DNA of 64,000 nt, from NCBI GenBank assembly GCA_964036045.1, contig OZ038384.1:39348844-39412843 (forward strand). Reading direction: 5' to 3'. How positions within the stretch are numbered: position 1 is the stretch's first letter; every line of letters begins with the position of its first letter. Under the pieces are notes generated by a model. That model saw nothing but the letters and a program-made list of their open reading frames with translations. It was not told the origin of the DNA and did not search any database. Positions 1-11,929 of this stretch are shown one piece after another. Origin of the DNA: Eutreptiella sp. 'Long Island Sound 2002' (Eukaryota > Euglenozoa > Euglenophyceae > Eutreptiales > Eutreptiaceae). A program made the position numbers and the translations under genes.

Positions 1-147
1 TCTGTCATGAAGGCATATTTTCAGCCCAAAACCCTGTTGCCATTAATAAGGGACCATCGGGGGGGAGGGGGAGCAAACTTCACGGGATTGTTTCTTCCTT
101 CTAACAAATTTGGGCGGGAAAAATTGGAAATGATGCTTAAAAGATGA

Positions 148-720
148 AATCAAAAATTATATTGCCTTCGGCAGGGACCTCGAAGAGGGGTGGGTGGCAC
201 TTACGCACATGGATGATTGTAAGGGCTCAGGTGTATGCCCCACTCTTTTTTGAACCAAAATCAAAATCAATTCTTTTTCCCACAGTCTGTTTACTCAAAG
301 CAAAATCAAAGAAATAATCAAAATTTCCACCAAAATGTACATTGGTATAAAGGTGTAATAAAGGCCTAAAAACATGCTGTACATGTGATATTTGATTTTT
401 ATGGGTGGTCGCAATGCTGAAACAACATCAGTTTGACATTTTTTTTAGGTCTGTGAGCTGTTCGAGATGAACAACTGCAAAGCAGGTTGTGTGTGTACCA
501 GTCCCTTGGGAAGCCCCCACCCACCCAAACATCCAAACACCCAACCAAATGAGGTGAACAGCACCAAAGAAAAAGCCTGAAAGTGTACATGTGATATTTC
601 ATCATTATGGGTGGTCACAATATCAGAAAAATCGGTTCAGGGATTCGTGATTTTGGAGATGTTTGGTGTCAGCAGGTTGTGTACCAGTCCCCTGGGAAGC
701 CTCCAGCCCAAAACAGCCCA
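148..720. repeat. Diverged dispersed repeat units (family A, ~190 bp)
   Basis: Three diverged units share CATG-rich text (AACATGCTGTACATGTGATATT and variants), an AGCAGGTTGTGT core and CCCTTGGGA. The same core is tandemly arrayed at 10.4-11.6 kb. A small hairpin, GCCTTCGGC, at about 168-176 precedes the first unit, as it does before the 10.4-kb array. No supported gene is seen here or in the GC-rich stretch that follows to 1638. Confidence 0.6.
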
Positions 721-1637
721 AAAAAAGGCCTTTCAAGGGCCAATGGGCACCAATAGGTGGGCTGAATGGGTGCTCTACATGGCTCCCCATGAGCCCACAT
801 GCACCTCCATTGTCACCAAACGATGACTCAAGCCTTGGCCAGGCTTGGGCCAGTGAGATGGGGGGGGGGGGGGGGAGCGGCGGGTGGGGGGGGGTCAAGG
901 CCTCACGTGGTCGCCAACCCACCGTCTGTGCCGCCTTCCTTGCGGAACCTGATTGGGCGGCTGCACCCGGGTGTCCAGTCACAAGGCACGCCGGACGGTT
1001 GACTGCCCCCAGACCCCGCGGTGGTGCTCGCGGGTGGGAGATGCTGCCATGCTTGTGTGCATGTGCCCTTGGGAGGGGGGGTGCTTGCTCCACTGTTGGT
1101 CGGCGTTGGCACGCCTGGTATGGGGAAGTGTGTGCTTGGCGCTCCAGGCCCCGGCAGGGAGGCTGGAGAGCCTGATGCTGAGCCCGCCGGGGCAGATGTG
1201 GGCCTGGGCTCGCAACCTCCATGTCACAAAGACATGCTACCCAACTGCTTGGCGACTGCCTGCTGGCACGGAAAGGCGGTGGCACGCGGCATGATTGGGG
1301 TCACACCCGCATTCCTTGACTGCCTTCGGCACAGGTTTTGCTGCCATGTGGGCTGGGTCTGGCTCCCCACGGCCTGTGGCGTACCCTGGGCAGGTAGAGG
1401 GGCCCCAGGGCGCAGAGAGTGCTTCCCTGCCTTGGGTGCCACTGCTGCTAGCTGCACAGGCTGCGGCACTACAACCCACGTAGACGAGGGGCCCAAGAGG
1501 CCACCACATCCGAATGGCCTCTCCGTGGGGGAAGGGGGGGGGGGGTTGGCGGTTGGCATGCCCGCAGGAGTCACTGACGACTGCATCGAGGTGCATGGGG
1601 CTGTGCTGCCATGGGTGGACACATGGAGGTACGGGGT
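721..1637. other. GC-rich stretch with no supported gene
   Basis: The stretch holds long G runs (for example 858-875 and 1535-1545). Reading frames are open on both strands, but this is composition: none shows a recognisable domain, and overlapping frames are equally open. Nothing else is seen. Confidence 0.5.
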
Positions 1638-2050
1638 GAAAAATGTAACTCATGTACAAAAAAATCATCAACTCGTGTAATTGTTTTGCAGCAAATGCGT
1701 GTAATTTTTTTTGCGGTAAATTACAAAAAAAATTGAAAAATTAAAAGAAATGTGACTTTAGCAATACATGCGCAATATGTACAATTGCTGGTCCTGTACG
1801 GCACCCCATAGTGACCTTACGGATGGGACGCCGAGTCCACAAAGCACCAAGTACCCTATGTGGCCACGAATTCGTTGGGACTCAGCGAATACATGATAGT
1901 ATCACATGGTGTCATTGGCACTAGAAACAAAATTAGGCTCAAGAAAAGAGTCCTAACACGGCCATGGCCAACATCATTGTGCCGGCACTGGGAACAAAAT
2001 GAGGCTCAAGAAAAGAGTCCTAATAGGGCGATGGCCAACGCCGGTGCCAC
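1638..2050 (+). repeat. ~410-bp direct repeat, copy 1, with T-rich terminal-type array
   Basis: The segment starts with GTGAAAAATGTAA, contains T-tract / GCGGTAAAT / CGTGTAA units, then GCAATACATGCGCAATATGTA, GGCACCCCATAG and GACCTTA, and ends with CAAGAAAAGAGTCCTAA. The same order recurs at 6627-7050. The T-tract/GTAA motif resembles the terminal arrays of the MULE at 55.8-64.0 kb, so these are probably ends of older copies. Confidence 0.65.
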
Positions 2051-2619
2051 CATTATAGGCCACAAAGGCACTGGGATGGGGCCAATATAGTAGCATGCTT
2101 GGACGCTCCACCGTTGGCACACCAAATAGGCGGAGGAAAATACAGAGAAGTGAAAAGCCTACACAACATGCACCCGCTACAAGTAGTTGCAGAATGCATG
2201 CTTGTAGATGAGGTCAGATTTTGTATTAGTGGACTGGGGCTTTGCACCATGACTGTTGTTCAGTTGACAATCCATGCGCAACTCAGCTACTAGCTACTTG
2301 GTCAGCTCATTGATGAACTGCTGGTCACGCTCCAGCTGGCCAGATGCATCTTTGGGGCAGCCATCTGGCACCTTGTGCCACTGTCCACGGATGAGGACCT
2401 TGAAACGGGTGTCCTCCTTTGTGGCAGGAGTGGAGGAGTGGCCATGGAAGGTTGCGCCTTGGCCTCCGGGCCTTCCACACTTTACTTGGAGGAGGCACCC
2501 TTGCCTTTGAGCTGGGTAGGGGTGGCGTGAACACTCTCCTCGATTCCCGAAAGTGCACCTTCAACTTGGGTGTGCGGGGGGAGAGGGGGGGGGGGGGGCT
2601 CAGGAGGGCCAGGAAGCTC

Positions 2620-2710
2620 AGCCACGCCCTCCAAATCATCACCACGCAGTTCAATGACCCGCATAGCGTGATCAGCACTAAGAATGCTCAACAACAGCAA
2701 GATTAGTAGA
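2620..2710 (-). pseudogene. Ulp1-type protease C-terminal fragment (MULE-derived)
   Basis: The minus frame reads LSILSADHAMRVIEL. This matches the segment ADRSVRV after the catalytic region of the Ulp1-like ORF at 61997-63415 and the SIVSADRAVRAVEA of the fragment at 9.2 kb. Upstream coding text is not recognisable. It sits just 3' of a decayed transposase on the same strand, the same gene order as in the intact MULE. Confidence 0.55.
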
Positions 2711-2749
2711 GTCAGGCTCACCGTCACTGCGTGCCTGGGGGCGGGTGGT

Positions 2750-3671
2750 CTAGTTGTCCGGAGGAAGCCTAGGGACATCAGCGCTGCTATCAGCATCACT
2801 ACCGGCCACCACCTGACGGCGCCATTTTGCAACGGCCTTTTTTTTCCCTGTGCTGCAAGTTTCTGTGATTAGCGTGTGTGGACCTTTTTCGGTGGCTCGG
2901 CATGTGCAGTCACCTTGCGCTATACGGCCTAATCTAAAACAAAAAGGGTGTTGGGCAACAATCTCCCATGAGTATTGATAGGGTACTTTAAAATCCAGTT
3001 CCTTTATAAGGAGCCACAACAACCCTCACACATGGCGAATGTGTAATAGTTAGCACAATTAAAACCATCTGCTGTCACGCAGTGGACGCGGAGAAAGGAT
3101 ACAAATTCCTCCTGCGTAATTGAGGTCCCTTCTTGAATCTTACATAATGTGGCTTTCCATTCGGCCACAACAGCACCATCAATGGCCCCGTACACCTCAA
3201 TAGGTTGTCCATTCAAGCCTCATTTTTGTTTTAGGGATCCCCTTGGTCAAAAAAGAGGGCATCACCATCATTAAAAAACGCATCTACTACGGGCACTGCT
3301 TGGCTCTCCTGCCAAATCCATGGCTCGGGTTGAGGGGCACCCGCAGAAAAGGCAAAGGAGCGGGAACCCCAAGGCTTGGCAATCTTTGGCAGTGTGACTT
3401 GCAAGAATTCCACCAAGGTGGACCAGCAATGGTTTGTGACGACCTTTAGCATATTTGCACGTGGCTCAGAAGGGGTGGCTACAAGAATGGCAAGGCAGTC
3501 CCCAACTGCCAAATTCATCCGCCGTTCCACATACTTCTCCGTGATGTGTCCCAAGAATTCTGGATGGGTGGAAGGACGGTTGGTCAGGGGTGTCCTTAAC
3601 GGGGAAAAAAAAAAGTGTTCCGGTACCGGTTTTCCCAAAAAAGCCCGCGGGCACTCCATGTGCTCAACCAT
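2750..3671 (-). pseudogene. Decayed MULE transposase, C-terminal part
   Basis: Minus-strand frames at 3231-3671, 3004-3216 and 2750-3022 align in order with the transposase at 59.4-61.9 kb. Shared landmarks are ATPSEPRANMLK, PEPWIWQESQA, GDALFFDQG, WKATLCKIQEG, EEFVSFL, TFAMCEGC and FKVPYQYSWEIVAQ. The frames are broken by stops and shifts, so it is inactive. It still has a Glu where the 61.5-kb copy has a TGA, so that stop is a lesion in the other copy. The N-terminal half and the DDE core are missing; a GGTTGG minisatellite replaces them. Confidence 0.85.
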
Positions 3672-3925
3672 GGTTGGTGGCAGTTGGCGGTTGGCGGCGG
3701 TTGGCGGTTGGCAGTTGGCAACTGGCGGTTGGTGGCGGTTGGTGGTGGTTGGCGGCGGTTGGTGGCTGGCGGTTGGTGGTTGGAGACGGTTGGCAGTGGT
3801 TGGCAGTTGGCGGTTGGTCGCCGCTGGCGGTTGGCGGCGGTTGGTGGCTGGCGGTTGGTGGCAGTTGGTGGTTGGCGGTTGGTGGCGGTTGGCAGTTGAT
3901 GGGAGTTGGCGGTTGGCGGTCCCTT
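3665..3925. repeat. GGTTGG(C/T)GG minisatellite
   Basis: About 260 bp of irregular TTGGCGG / TTGGTGG / GGCTGGC units abut the decayed transposase. The plus strand has many closely spaced GG pairs and could form two-tetrad G-quadruplexes. The ORFs across it on both strands are low-complexity by-products. Confidence 0.85.
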
Positions 3926-4139
3926 GGGGCGGTCCTTAAGGGCTGTCCTTAGCAAAAAAAAAAAATCTCGTCCCTTAAGGACCCCCCCTGCGGTTGGTCT
4001 TCCAACCCGCATTCTTAACCTAGGGAGACCTATTGCACCATATTGACTGGAGGCAGCACTAGGCTGGGTCAATGCTTTTGTAAAATTGTGAAATACATGG
4101 TATGCACATTGCAACCATGCTAGCAAGGGAGGCCACGAC

Positions 4140-6060
4140 GAAGCGTGGGAGACCATCACCCCAACGCTTCAAAGCGGCGGACACGATGAGACGAGGCCCA
4201 CGGGAGGGAAGATTGCCTATATAACACCTACCGTCTGGGGGGTCCCCAACACTTCAAAGCGGGGGACAACATCAGCCGTGGCCCAAAAGTGGGCAGGTTG
4301 GCTACATGCATGACGTTTTTCTTTCGGTACAATCGTGTAATTTTTTTCTTTGCTGTAAAGATGTGTAATCTTCTTATGGTAAAATTGTGTATTATTTTTG
4401 TGGTAAACCCAAGAACAATTTTTCTTGGGGGCGGTAATTCGTGTAAATTGAAAAAAAAATTTAAATTCCAAAAACCTATCAGAGGGAAGGACAAAACTAG
4501 CAGTGGCCTACAAAGCGGTTGGGTGGCTACATAACCCGTGTCGTCACGGGGAGACCCCTATGCCTTAGAGCGGGGCACAAAATCTGCGGCGGCCCATAAG
4601 TGGGCCCGATGGCTACATAACCCTTGCCGTCTAGGGGGGTTCCCAACGCTTTAGAGTGGGGGACAAAACTAGCAATGGCCCGCAAGTGGGCCCAATGGCC
4701 ATCGTGGGGGTCACCAACGCTTCAGACCGGGGAAGGGGCCCACGAATGGACCTAGTGGCTACATAACCCTTGCCGCCCAGGGAGTCCCCAACGCTTTAGG
4801 GCGATGGACCAGAAGCAGCCTACAGGTGGGCCTTGGTGGCTACATGGCCCTGCCGTCTAGGGGGTCCTCAAGTCTTTAGCGCGGGGACGGGGCCCACATA
4901 TGGGCCTAGTGGCTACAATACCCCTGCCGTCTGGGGTCCCCAACGCTTCAGAGTGGGCAATAAGACTAGAAATGGCCCATAAGTGGGCCGAGTGGCTACA
5001 TAACCCCTTACCGTCTGGGGGATCCCAATCCTTAAGAGTGGGGGAGGACAAAATCAGAAATGGCCCACAAGTGGGCCCAGTGGCTACATAACCCCTGCCG
5101 TCTGGGGGATCCCCTATGCTTCATGGCGGGGGACAAAATCAGAAGTGGCCCACAAGTGGGCCTAGTGGCTTCATAATCCAGTGCCGTCTAGGGGGTCCCC
5201 TATGCTTCAAAGCAGAGGACAAAATCAGATTTGGCCCACAAGTGGGCCTGGTGGCTACATGACCCCTTGCCGTCTAAGGGGTCCCTATGCTTCAAAGCGG
5301 AGGACAAAATCAGAAGTGGCCCTTGCCGCCTCGGGTATCCCCTATCCTTCAAAGCGGGGGACAAAATTAGAAGTGGCCCACAAGTGGGCCCAGTGGCTAC
5401 ATAACCCCTTGCCGTCTAAGGGGTCCCGATGCTTCAAAGCAAAGGACAAAATCAGAAGTGGCCCACAAGTGGGCCCAGTGGCTGCATAACTGCCGTGTGG
5501 GGGTCCCCTATCCTTCAAAGCGGGGGGACAAAATCAGAAGTGGCCCACAAGTGGGCCCAGACCCCATGCCGTCTAAGGGGCCCCGATTCTTCAAAGCAGG
5601 GGACAAAATCAGAAGCGGCCCACAAAAGGGGCCCACAAGTGGGCCAAGTGGATACATAACCCTTGCGGCCCAGGGAGTCCCCAACGCTTTAGGGCGAGGG
5701 ACATAACCAGAAGTGGCCCACGGGTGGGCTTAGGTGGGCCTTGGCGGCTACATAACCCTGCCGTCTAGGGGATCCCCAACTCTTCAGAGCGGGGACGGGG
5801 CCCACAAGGTGCCCAAATGGCTACATAACCCCTGCCGTCTGGAGGGTCCCCGACGCTTTAGAGTGGGGGACAAAATCAGAAGTGGCCCACAGGTGGGCCT
5901 GTGTGGCTACACAACCCCTGCCATCTGGGGGGTCGCCGACACTTCAGAGTGGGGGACAAAACCAGCAGTGGCCCACAAGTGGGCTATGTGGCTACATAAC
6001 CCCTGGCATCTGGGAGGTCCCCTACGCCTCATAGCAGGGCACAAAATCTTCAGTAAAATT
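4140..6060 (+). repeat. Diverged 85-bp tandem array (old copy)
   Basis: About 20 imperfect units follow the pattern GTGGGCCCAGTGGCTACATAA, CCCCTGCCGTCTGGGG, TCCCC, GCTTCAAAGCGGGG, GACAAAATCAGAAGTGGCCCACAA. This is the reverse complement of the homogeneous 85-bp array at 56.4-58.6 kb. The transposase fragment beside it is also inverted, so the array belongs to an old inverted copy of the same MULE. Each unit centres on a hairpin, GGCCCAC-AA-GTGGGCC. A T-rich block interrupts it at about 4310-4460. Confidence 0.85.
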
Positions 6061-6400
6061 GTGTACTTTTTTTTCGTTGCGGGAAAAATCGTGTAACTTT
6101 TTTTTGTAGTAAAAACGTGTAATTTTTTTTTGCGGTAAACGTGAGTACCAAAAATTTGTCAAGTCGTGTAAGTTTGTTATGGCGGTAAACTCGTGTACAA
6201 AAAAAAATTGTCAAGTGGTGTAGATTTCGTTTTTGCGGTGAGCGCGAGTGCAAAAAAAATTGTCACGCCGTGTAATTTTATTTTGCAGTAAATGCGGGTT
6301 CGGGTTTACACGTAATTACTGCAAAATATATTACACAACATGACGTTTTCTCTTGTTACACGCATTTACGACAAGGAAAATATACACGTATTACAACATA
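6050..6400 (+). repeat. T-tract / GCGGTAAACGTGTAA array (MULE terminal type)
   Basis: Repeated units of 8-9 T, GCGGTAAA and CGTGTAA, followed at 6310-6390 by inverted forms (TTACACG, GTAATTAC). It abuts the diverged 85-bp array just as the terminal array abuts the 85-bp array of the young MULE. Probably the decayed end of the inverted copy. Confidence 0.65.
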
Positions 6401-6626
6401 CACACCTTGGGGTACCGTGGGCATGTCGCCGTGGAGACACTCGTGGCGGCTGTGCCATGAACCCTCTTCAGTCACCACTGCTTTGCTAGGCCCAAAGGGC
6501 ACCAACACCCTTAGTCTCGCCGCTAGGGGCTGCAACGGTTGGGTAGGGAGAGGAGGGCAAAACCTGTTTTACCTCCATACCGTCGGAGTCGTCCTGCGCT
6601 CCTTCAGGACCCCCGGCCCTGTCTGT

Positions 6627-7050
6627 ACTGTGAAAAATGTAAGTCATGTACAGAAAAATCGGCTGGTCGTGTAATTTTTTTTGCGGTAAATGCGTGTAGT
6701 TTTTTTGCGGTAAGTCGTGTAAATTATAAAAAGAATTTTGAATTATTTTTTTTTGCGCTAAGGGTGTGTAATTTTTTTTTTGCGGTAAGTCGTGTAAATT
6801 ATAAAAAAAATTGAAAAATTGAAAGAAATGCAACCTTTGCAATACATGCGCAATATGTACAGCTGCCGGTTCCGTATGGCACCCCATAGCGACCTTAACG
6901 ATGGGACGCCGGGTCCACAAAGCACATAGTACTTTGTGTGGCCACCAATTAGTTGGGACTCGGCCAATATAACATAGTTTCAGATGGAGTCATTGGCACT
7001 CGACACAAAATCAGGCCCAAGAAAAGAGTCCTGACAGGGCCATGGCAGGA
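6627..7050 (+). repeat. ~410-bp direct repeat, copy 2
   Basis: Same order of landmarks as 1638-2050: GTGAAAAATGTAA, T-rich GCGGTAA units, CAATACATGCGCAATATGTAC, GGCACCCCATAGCGACCTTA, GGGACGCC and CAAGAAAAGAGTCCT. The two copies lie about 5 kb apart in direct orientation and bracket the old MULE relic. Confidence 0.7.
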
Positions 7051-7189
7051 TTGTGTATAAAGTCTGATGTGTGATGTCTGATGTGGCATGTTGTTTTTGC
7101 AGTGTATACAACAAGATGTGTGATATGTCTGATATAGATCTAATGCTTGGAGGAAAGGGGGGGGGTTGGTGTCAAAATGGGTGTGCAAA

Positions 7190-9178
7190 AAGTTGATACC
7201 CCCCACCCCATAGGTCCCCATAGGCCCCAATAGGTCCCCATAGGTGCCAATGGGTCCCCAAAGGTCCCCATAGGTCCCCATAGGGGCCGATAGGTCCCCA
7301 TAGGCCCCCATAGTGCCAAGAGGCCCCCAGAGGTCCCGATAGGTGCCAATGGGTCCCCAAAGGTCCCCATAGATGCCAATGAGTCCCCATAGGCCCCCAT
7401 AGGCGCCCATAGGTTCCCATAGGTGCCCATAGGTGCCAACAGGTCCCTATAGGCCCCCATCGGTCCCCATAGGTCCCCACAAGCCCCCATCCCAGAGGTC
7501 CCCATAGGTTCCAATGGGTCCCCAAAAGTCCCCATGGATGCCAATGACTCCCCGTAGGCCCCCATAGGTCCCCACAGCCCCCCAAAGGTTCCCATAGGCG
7601 CCCATAGGCGCCCATAGGTTCCCATAGGTCCCCATAGGCCCCCATAGACCCCCATAGACCCCCATAGGTCCCCATAGGTCCCCATAGGTCCCCACAAATG
7701 CACATAGGTCTCCATAGGCCCCGATAGGTCCCCGTAGGTCCCCATAGACCCCCATAGGTCCCCGAATGCCCCCACAGGCCCCGATGGGCCCCCATAGGTC
7801 CCCATTGGCGCCCATAGGTTCCCATAAGTCCCCATAGGCCCCCATAGGCCCCCATGGGCCCCCATAGGCCCCCATAGGTCCCCACAACCCCCATAGGGCC
7901 CCATAGGTCTCCACAGGCCCCGATAGGTCCCCATAGATCCCCATAGGCCCCCATAGGTCCCCACAGGTCCCCATAGGTTCCCATAGGCCCCCACGGGCGC
8001 CCATAGGTCCCCAAAGGTCCCCATAGGCCCCCATAGACCGCCATAGGTCCCCATAGGCCCCCATAGGTCCCCACAGGTCCCCATAGGTTCCCATAGGCCC
8101 CCACGGGCGCCCATAGGTCCCCAAAGGTCCCCATAGGCCCCCATAGACCGCCATAGGTCCCCATAGGCCCCCATAGGTCCCCATAGGCCCCCATAGCGCG
8201 CTATAGGTCTCCATAGGCCCCGATAGGTCCCCATAGGCCCCCATAGGTCCCCATAGACCCCCATAGGTTCCCATAGGCCCCCATAGGTCCATCCCCATAG
8301 GTCTCCATAGGCCCCGATAGGTCCCGATAGGTCCCCATAGGTCCCCATAGGTCCCCATAGGCCCCCATAGGTCCCCATAGGTCCCCACAAGCCCCCATAG
8401 GTCCCCATAGGTCCCCATAGGTCCCCATAGGTCCCCATAGGTCCCCACAAACCCCCATAGGTCCCCATAGGTCCCCATAGGTTCCCATAGGTCCCCATAG
8501 GTCCCCATAGGCCCCCATAGGCCCCCATAGGTTCCCATAGGTCCCCATAGGCCCCCATAGGTCCCCATAGGCCGCCATCGGCCCCCATAGGTCCCCATGG
8601 GCCCCGATGGGTCCCCATAGGTCCCCATAGGTCCCCATAGGTTCCCACAGGTCCCCATAGGTCGCCATAGGTCCCCACAGGTCCCCACAGGTCCCCATAG
8701 GTTCCCATAGGTCCCCATAGGTCGCCATAGGTCCCCACAGGTCCCCATAGGTCCCCATAGGTCCCCACAGGCCCTGATAGGTCCCCATACGTCCCCATAG
8801 GTCCCCACAGGTCCCCATAGGTCCCCATAGGTCCCCATAGGCCCCCATAGGCCCCCATAGGTTCCCATAGGTCGCCATAGGTCCCCACAGGTCCCCATAG
8901 GTTCCCATAGGTCTCCGTAGGCCCCAATGGGTCCCCATAGGTCTCCATAGGTCTCCATAGGTCCCCATAGGTTCCCATAGGTCCCCATAGGTCCCCATAG
9001 GTCCCCATAGGTCCCCTCAGGCCCCGATAGGTCCCCATACGTCCCCATAGGTCCCCACAGGCCCCCATAGGTCCCCATAGGCCCCCATAGGTCCCCATAG
9101 GTTCCCCTAGGTCCCCACAAGCCCCCATAGGTCCCCATAGGCCCCCATAGGTCCCCATAGGCCCCCATAGGACCATAG
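7190..9178. repeat. 10-bp minisatellite GTCCCCATAG, about 200 units
   Basis: Nearly 2 kb of the decamer GTCCCCATAG with point variants (GCCCCCATAG, GTTCCCATAG, GTCCCCACAG) and few length changes. Ten is not a multiple of three, so three units (30 bp) make a ten-codon period. On the minus strand every frame reads the same decapeptide, MGTYGDLWGP, and overlapping ORFs of 340 to 709 codons result. On the plus strand the TAG in the unit closes each frame every 30 bp. I read these ORFs as by-products. Its right edge runs directly into an Ulp1 fragment. Confidence 0.95.
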
Positions 9179-9420
9179 GGCGCTTCAACGGCCCGCACAG
9201 CACGATCAGCACTAACAATGCTGAGCACATAGTCCACAAAACCGGCACCCATTGGGACGAGGGGCACATCGGAGAAAGTACCGCGGTACTCCACCACCAG
9301 CTTCGCGATGTTCAAGCTTTGAAAACCACAAGACCAACCGTCCGGTTGGAATCCCAAGGCGGTGCTTGGTGGTTGGCAAAAGCTTCCTCATGGCCATCAA
9401 GTGCGTGGATTGCGAGTCCC
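9175..9420 (-). pseudogene. Ulp1-type protease fragment (catalytic Q and C region)
   Basis: The minus frame reads LGFQPDGWSCGFQSL followed by SIVSADRAVRAVEA. It aligns with GFQEDGWSCGYQSL and INADRSVRV of the Ulp1-like protease at 62.7 kb, so the oxyanion Gln and catalytic Cys are kept. Sequence upstream (the His) is missing, and downstream the frame slides straight into the 10-bp minisatellite, which appears to have replaced the C-terminus. Probably a relic of another MULE copy. Confidence 0.8.
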
Positions 9421-9560
9421 TATACACAACTCAAGGGGCCACGCAACAAAGCGTGGATTGAGAGTCCCTAACCCCAACTCAAGGGGCCACGCAACAAAGC
9501 GTGGATTGGGAGTCCCTAACCCCAACTCGGCGGGCCACGCAACAAAGCGTGGATTGCGAG
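9395..9560 (+). repeat. 49-bp tandem repeat, ~4 copies
   Basis: AAAGCGTGGATTG.GAGTCCCTA followed by CCCAACTCAAGGGGCCACGCAAC recurs about every 49 bp. The first copy overlaps the edge of the Ulp1 fragment. At 9600-9700 one or two decayed 85-bp-type units follow (GGGACAAAATCAC, GTGGCTACCTCACCC). Confidence 0.8.
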
Positions 9561-10024
9561 TCCCTAACCAGACCTTAAGGGGGGAAAATCTGGTTCCTTA
9601 AGGACCGCCCTGCAAAAAGGGACAAAATCACACGTGGCTACCTCACCCGTACCTTCTCGGAGGCCTAGAAGTGAGCTGAAGTGATACGTCACCCCTGCAT
9701 TCTCGGGTATTGCGCTTTTACTGTCCATGAGCCTATGTACAGAGGTCGAGGGGCTGGGGGGAAACGGCCGATCTCGGAGTTCTGCGCCTTCCCCCCGGGC
9801 TGATTGCCCCCCGCCTGTGGTGCACGGCGGAACAGAGGGACGAGTCGGTCAAGACTATGTCTCTTCCGAGCTCGCCCTCCCGTGCGCCAGGTCAGGCATG
9901 GATATTCCCCCAAGGGGACGCCGGCGCTACGGCGTCGGGCGCCCCAGGGGGGCGATGCGTCGGAGGGGGCTGCCGCACTGGCAGTCCCATGGAAAATAGT
10001 GTGGTCCTGGGCCCTGCGCCCGGC

Positions 10025-10290
10025 GTGCCGCGCGTGCTGCACTGTGTGCTGCACTGTGTGCTGCGTTGTGTGCTGCGCTGTGTGCTGCACTGTGTGATGT
10101 GCTTGCACTGTGTGCTGTGTTGTGTGCTGCATCCTGTGCTGCACTGTGTGCTGCATCCTTTGGTGCACTGTGTGCTGCATCCTGTGGTGCATTGTGTGCT
10201 GCATCCTTTGGTGCACTGTGTGCTGCATCCTGTGGTGCATTGTGTGCTGCATCCTGTGGTGCTCTGTGTGCTGCTAGCAGTGCATGTGCA
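10025..10290. repeat. TGCTGCATCCTGTGGTGCAT minisatellite
   Basis: Short units of TGTGTGCTGCA with CCTTTGGTGCAC or CCTGTGGTGCAT spacers. Open frames here read as His/Gln- or Ala/Cys-rich low complexity and are not called as genes. Confidence 0.85.
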
Positions 10291-10399
10291 CTGTCGTGGT
10301 GCTGTGCGTTGTGCGGGTCCCCAACACCAAGCGCGAGGAAAAAATCAGAAGTGGCCCACAGGTGGGCACATCGCCTACTGGCATGCATTTTCAGTAAAA

Positions 10400-11570
10400 T
10401 TATATTGCCTTCGGCAAGGCACTTCGAGGAGGGGAGAGGAACGACCATTTTTGAGCTGCCAAGGCTATAAAACTACATAAGCAGGTTGTGCCCCAGGCCC
10501 TTGCCCCCCCCCCCCCCCGAAACCCAAATAAGGTGAAAAACACATAATGAGTGGCTAAAACATGCTTTGCATAGGATATTTGATTATTTTGGATTGTCAG
10601 AGTATCAAATAGATCAGTTTCGGAAATTTCCATTTTTGAGCTGCCGAGGCCAGAAAGTTGCATAAGCAGGTTGTGCCCCGGCCCCCTTGGGAGCCCCCCC
10701 TCACCCCAAAACACCCAAATAGGGTGAAAAACACATAAAGAGGGGCCAAAACATGCTTTACATAGGATATTTGATCATTTTGGATGGTAAGAATATTAAA
10801 TTGGAAATTTCCATTTTTGAGTTGCCGAGGCTGGCAAACTGCATAAGCAGGTTGTGCCCTAGACCCCTTGGGAGCCCCCCCCCCCCCCCCCCCACCACAC
10901 CCAAATAGGGTGAAAAACACATAAAGAGGGGCTAAGACATGCTTTACATAGGATATTTGATCATTTTGGATGGTAAGAATATAACAAAAAACAGGTTTGG
11001 AAATTTCCATTTTTGAGCTGCCGAGGCCAGAAAGTTGCATAAGCAGGTTGTGCCCCGGCCCCCTTGGGAGCCCCCCCTCACCCCAAAACACCCAAATAGG
11101 GTGAAAAACACATAAAGAGGGGCCAAAACATGCTTTACATAGGATATTTGATCATTTTGGATGGTAAGAATATTGAATTGGAAATTTCCATTTTTGAGTT
11201 GCCGAGGCTGGCAAACTGCATAAGCAGGTTGTGCCCTAGACCCCTTGGGAGCCCCCCCCCCCCCACCACACCCAAATAGGGTGAAAAACACATAAAGAGG
11301 GGCTAAGACATGCTTTACATAGGATATTTGATCATTTTGGATGGTAAGAATATAACAAAAAACAGGTTTGGAAATTTCCATTTTTGAGTTGCCGAGGCTG
11401 GAAAACTGCATAAGCAGGTTGTGCCCCGGCCCCCTTGGGACCCCCCCCCAACACCCAAATAGGGTGAAAACCACATAAAGAGGGGCTAAAACATGCTTTA
11501 CATAGCATATTTCGTGATTGTGAGTGGTCACAATATCAAATGGAAATTTTTCCATTTTTGACCTGTAGAG
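10400..11570. repeat. ~185-bp tandem array (family A), about 6 units
   Basis: Units contain AAATTTCCATTTTTGAG, TGCCGAGGC, TGCATAAGCAGGTTGTGCCC, CCTTGGGAGCCCCCC, CCAAATAGGGTGAAAAACACA, AACATGCTTTACATAGGATA and TTTGATCATTTTGGATGGT. Copies start near 10625, 10805, 11000, 11182 and 11370. C-run lengths differ between units, so they shift frames. The adjacent stretch to 11930 has only a few diverged pieces of the same text. Confidence 0.9.
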
Positions 11571-11929
11571 GGTGGAAAAATGCTGAAGCAGTTTGTGCAC
11601 ACACCAAATGCCATTGAACCACCTACAAACAGCAAATTCGAAGCTTTTGGGGGGCCCATGGCTCGGGCTAGATGGGCCCAGTGGCCCTATGTGGGTCCCC
11701 ATGGGCGCTCAAATACCCATATTGTCACCAAATGATCACCCAAACCCAACCTAGGGGCGACAGAAGGGTTTCGGAAAAAGTCGAAAAATTTTTCAGGTGC
11801 CACTAAATAGCCTACACAACAACAATTTTGGGGCTTTTGGAGGGCCCATGGCACGGGCTACATAGGCCTAGCGGCCACTACGTGGCCACAGGTTGGCACA
11901 TCGCCTACATGCATGCATTTTCAGTAAAA

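Noticed and set aside
623-1680. Several 100-220-codon ORFs on both strands
   Set aside because: Overlapping open frames in GC-rich DNA without any domain or codon signal.
3590-4159. Trp/Val/Gly- and Pro/Thr-rich ORFs over the GGTTGG minisatellite
   Set aside because: Low-complexity translation of a repeat, open on both strands.
1638-7050. The two ~410-bp direct repeats as LTRs of a retrotransposon
   Set aside because: The interior holds only MULE-type sequence in inverted orientation; there is no TG..CA end, primer-binding site or gag/pol.
7172-9357. Long minus-strand ORFs (340-709 codons) with GPMGTYGDLW repeats
   Set aside because: They follow automatically from a stop-free 10-bp repeat read in any frame; no start context, domain or frame preference supports a gene.
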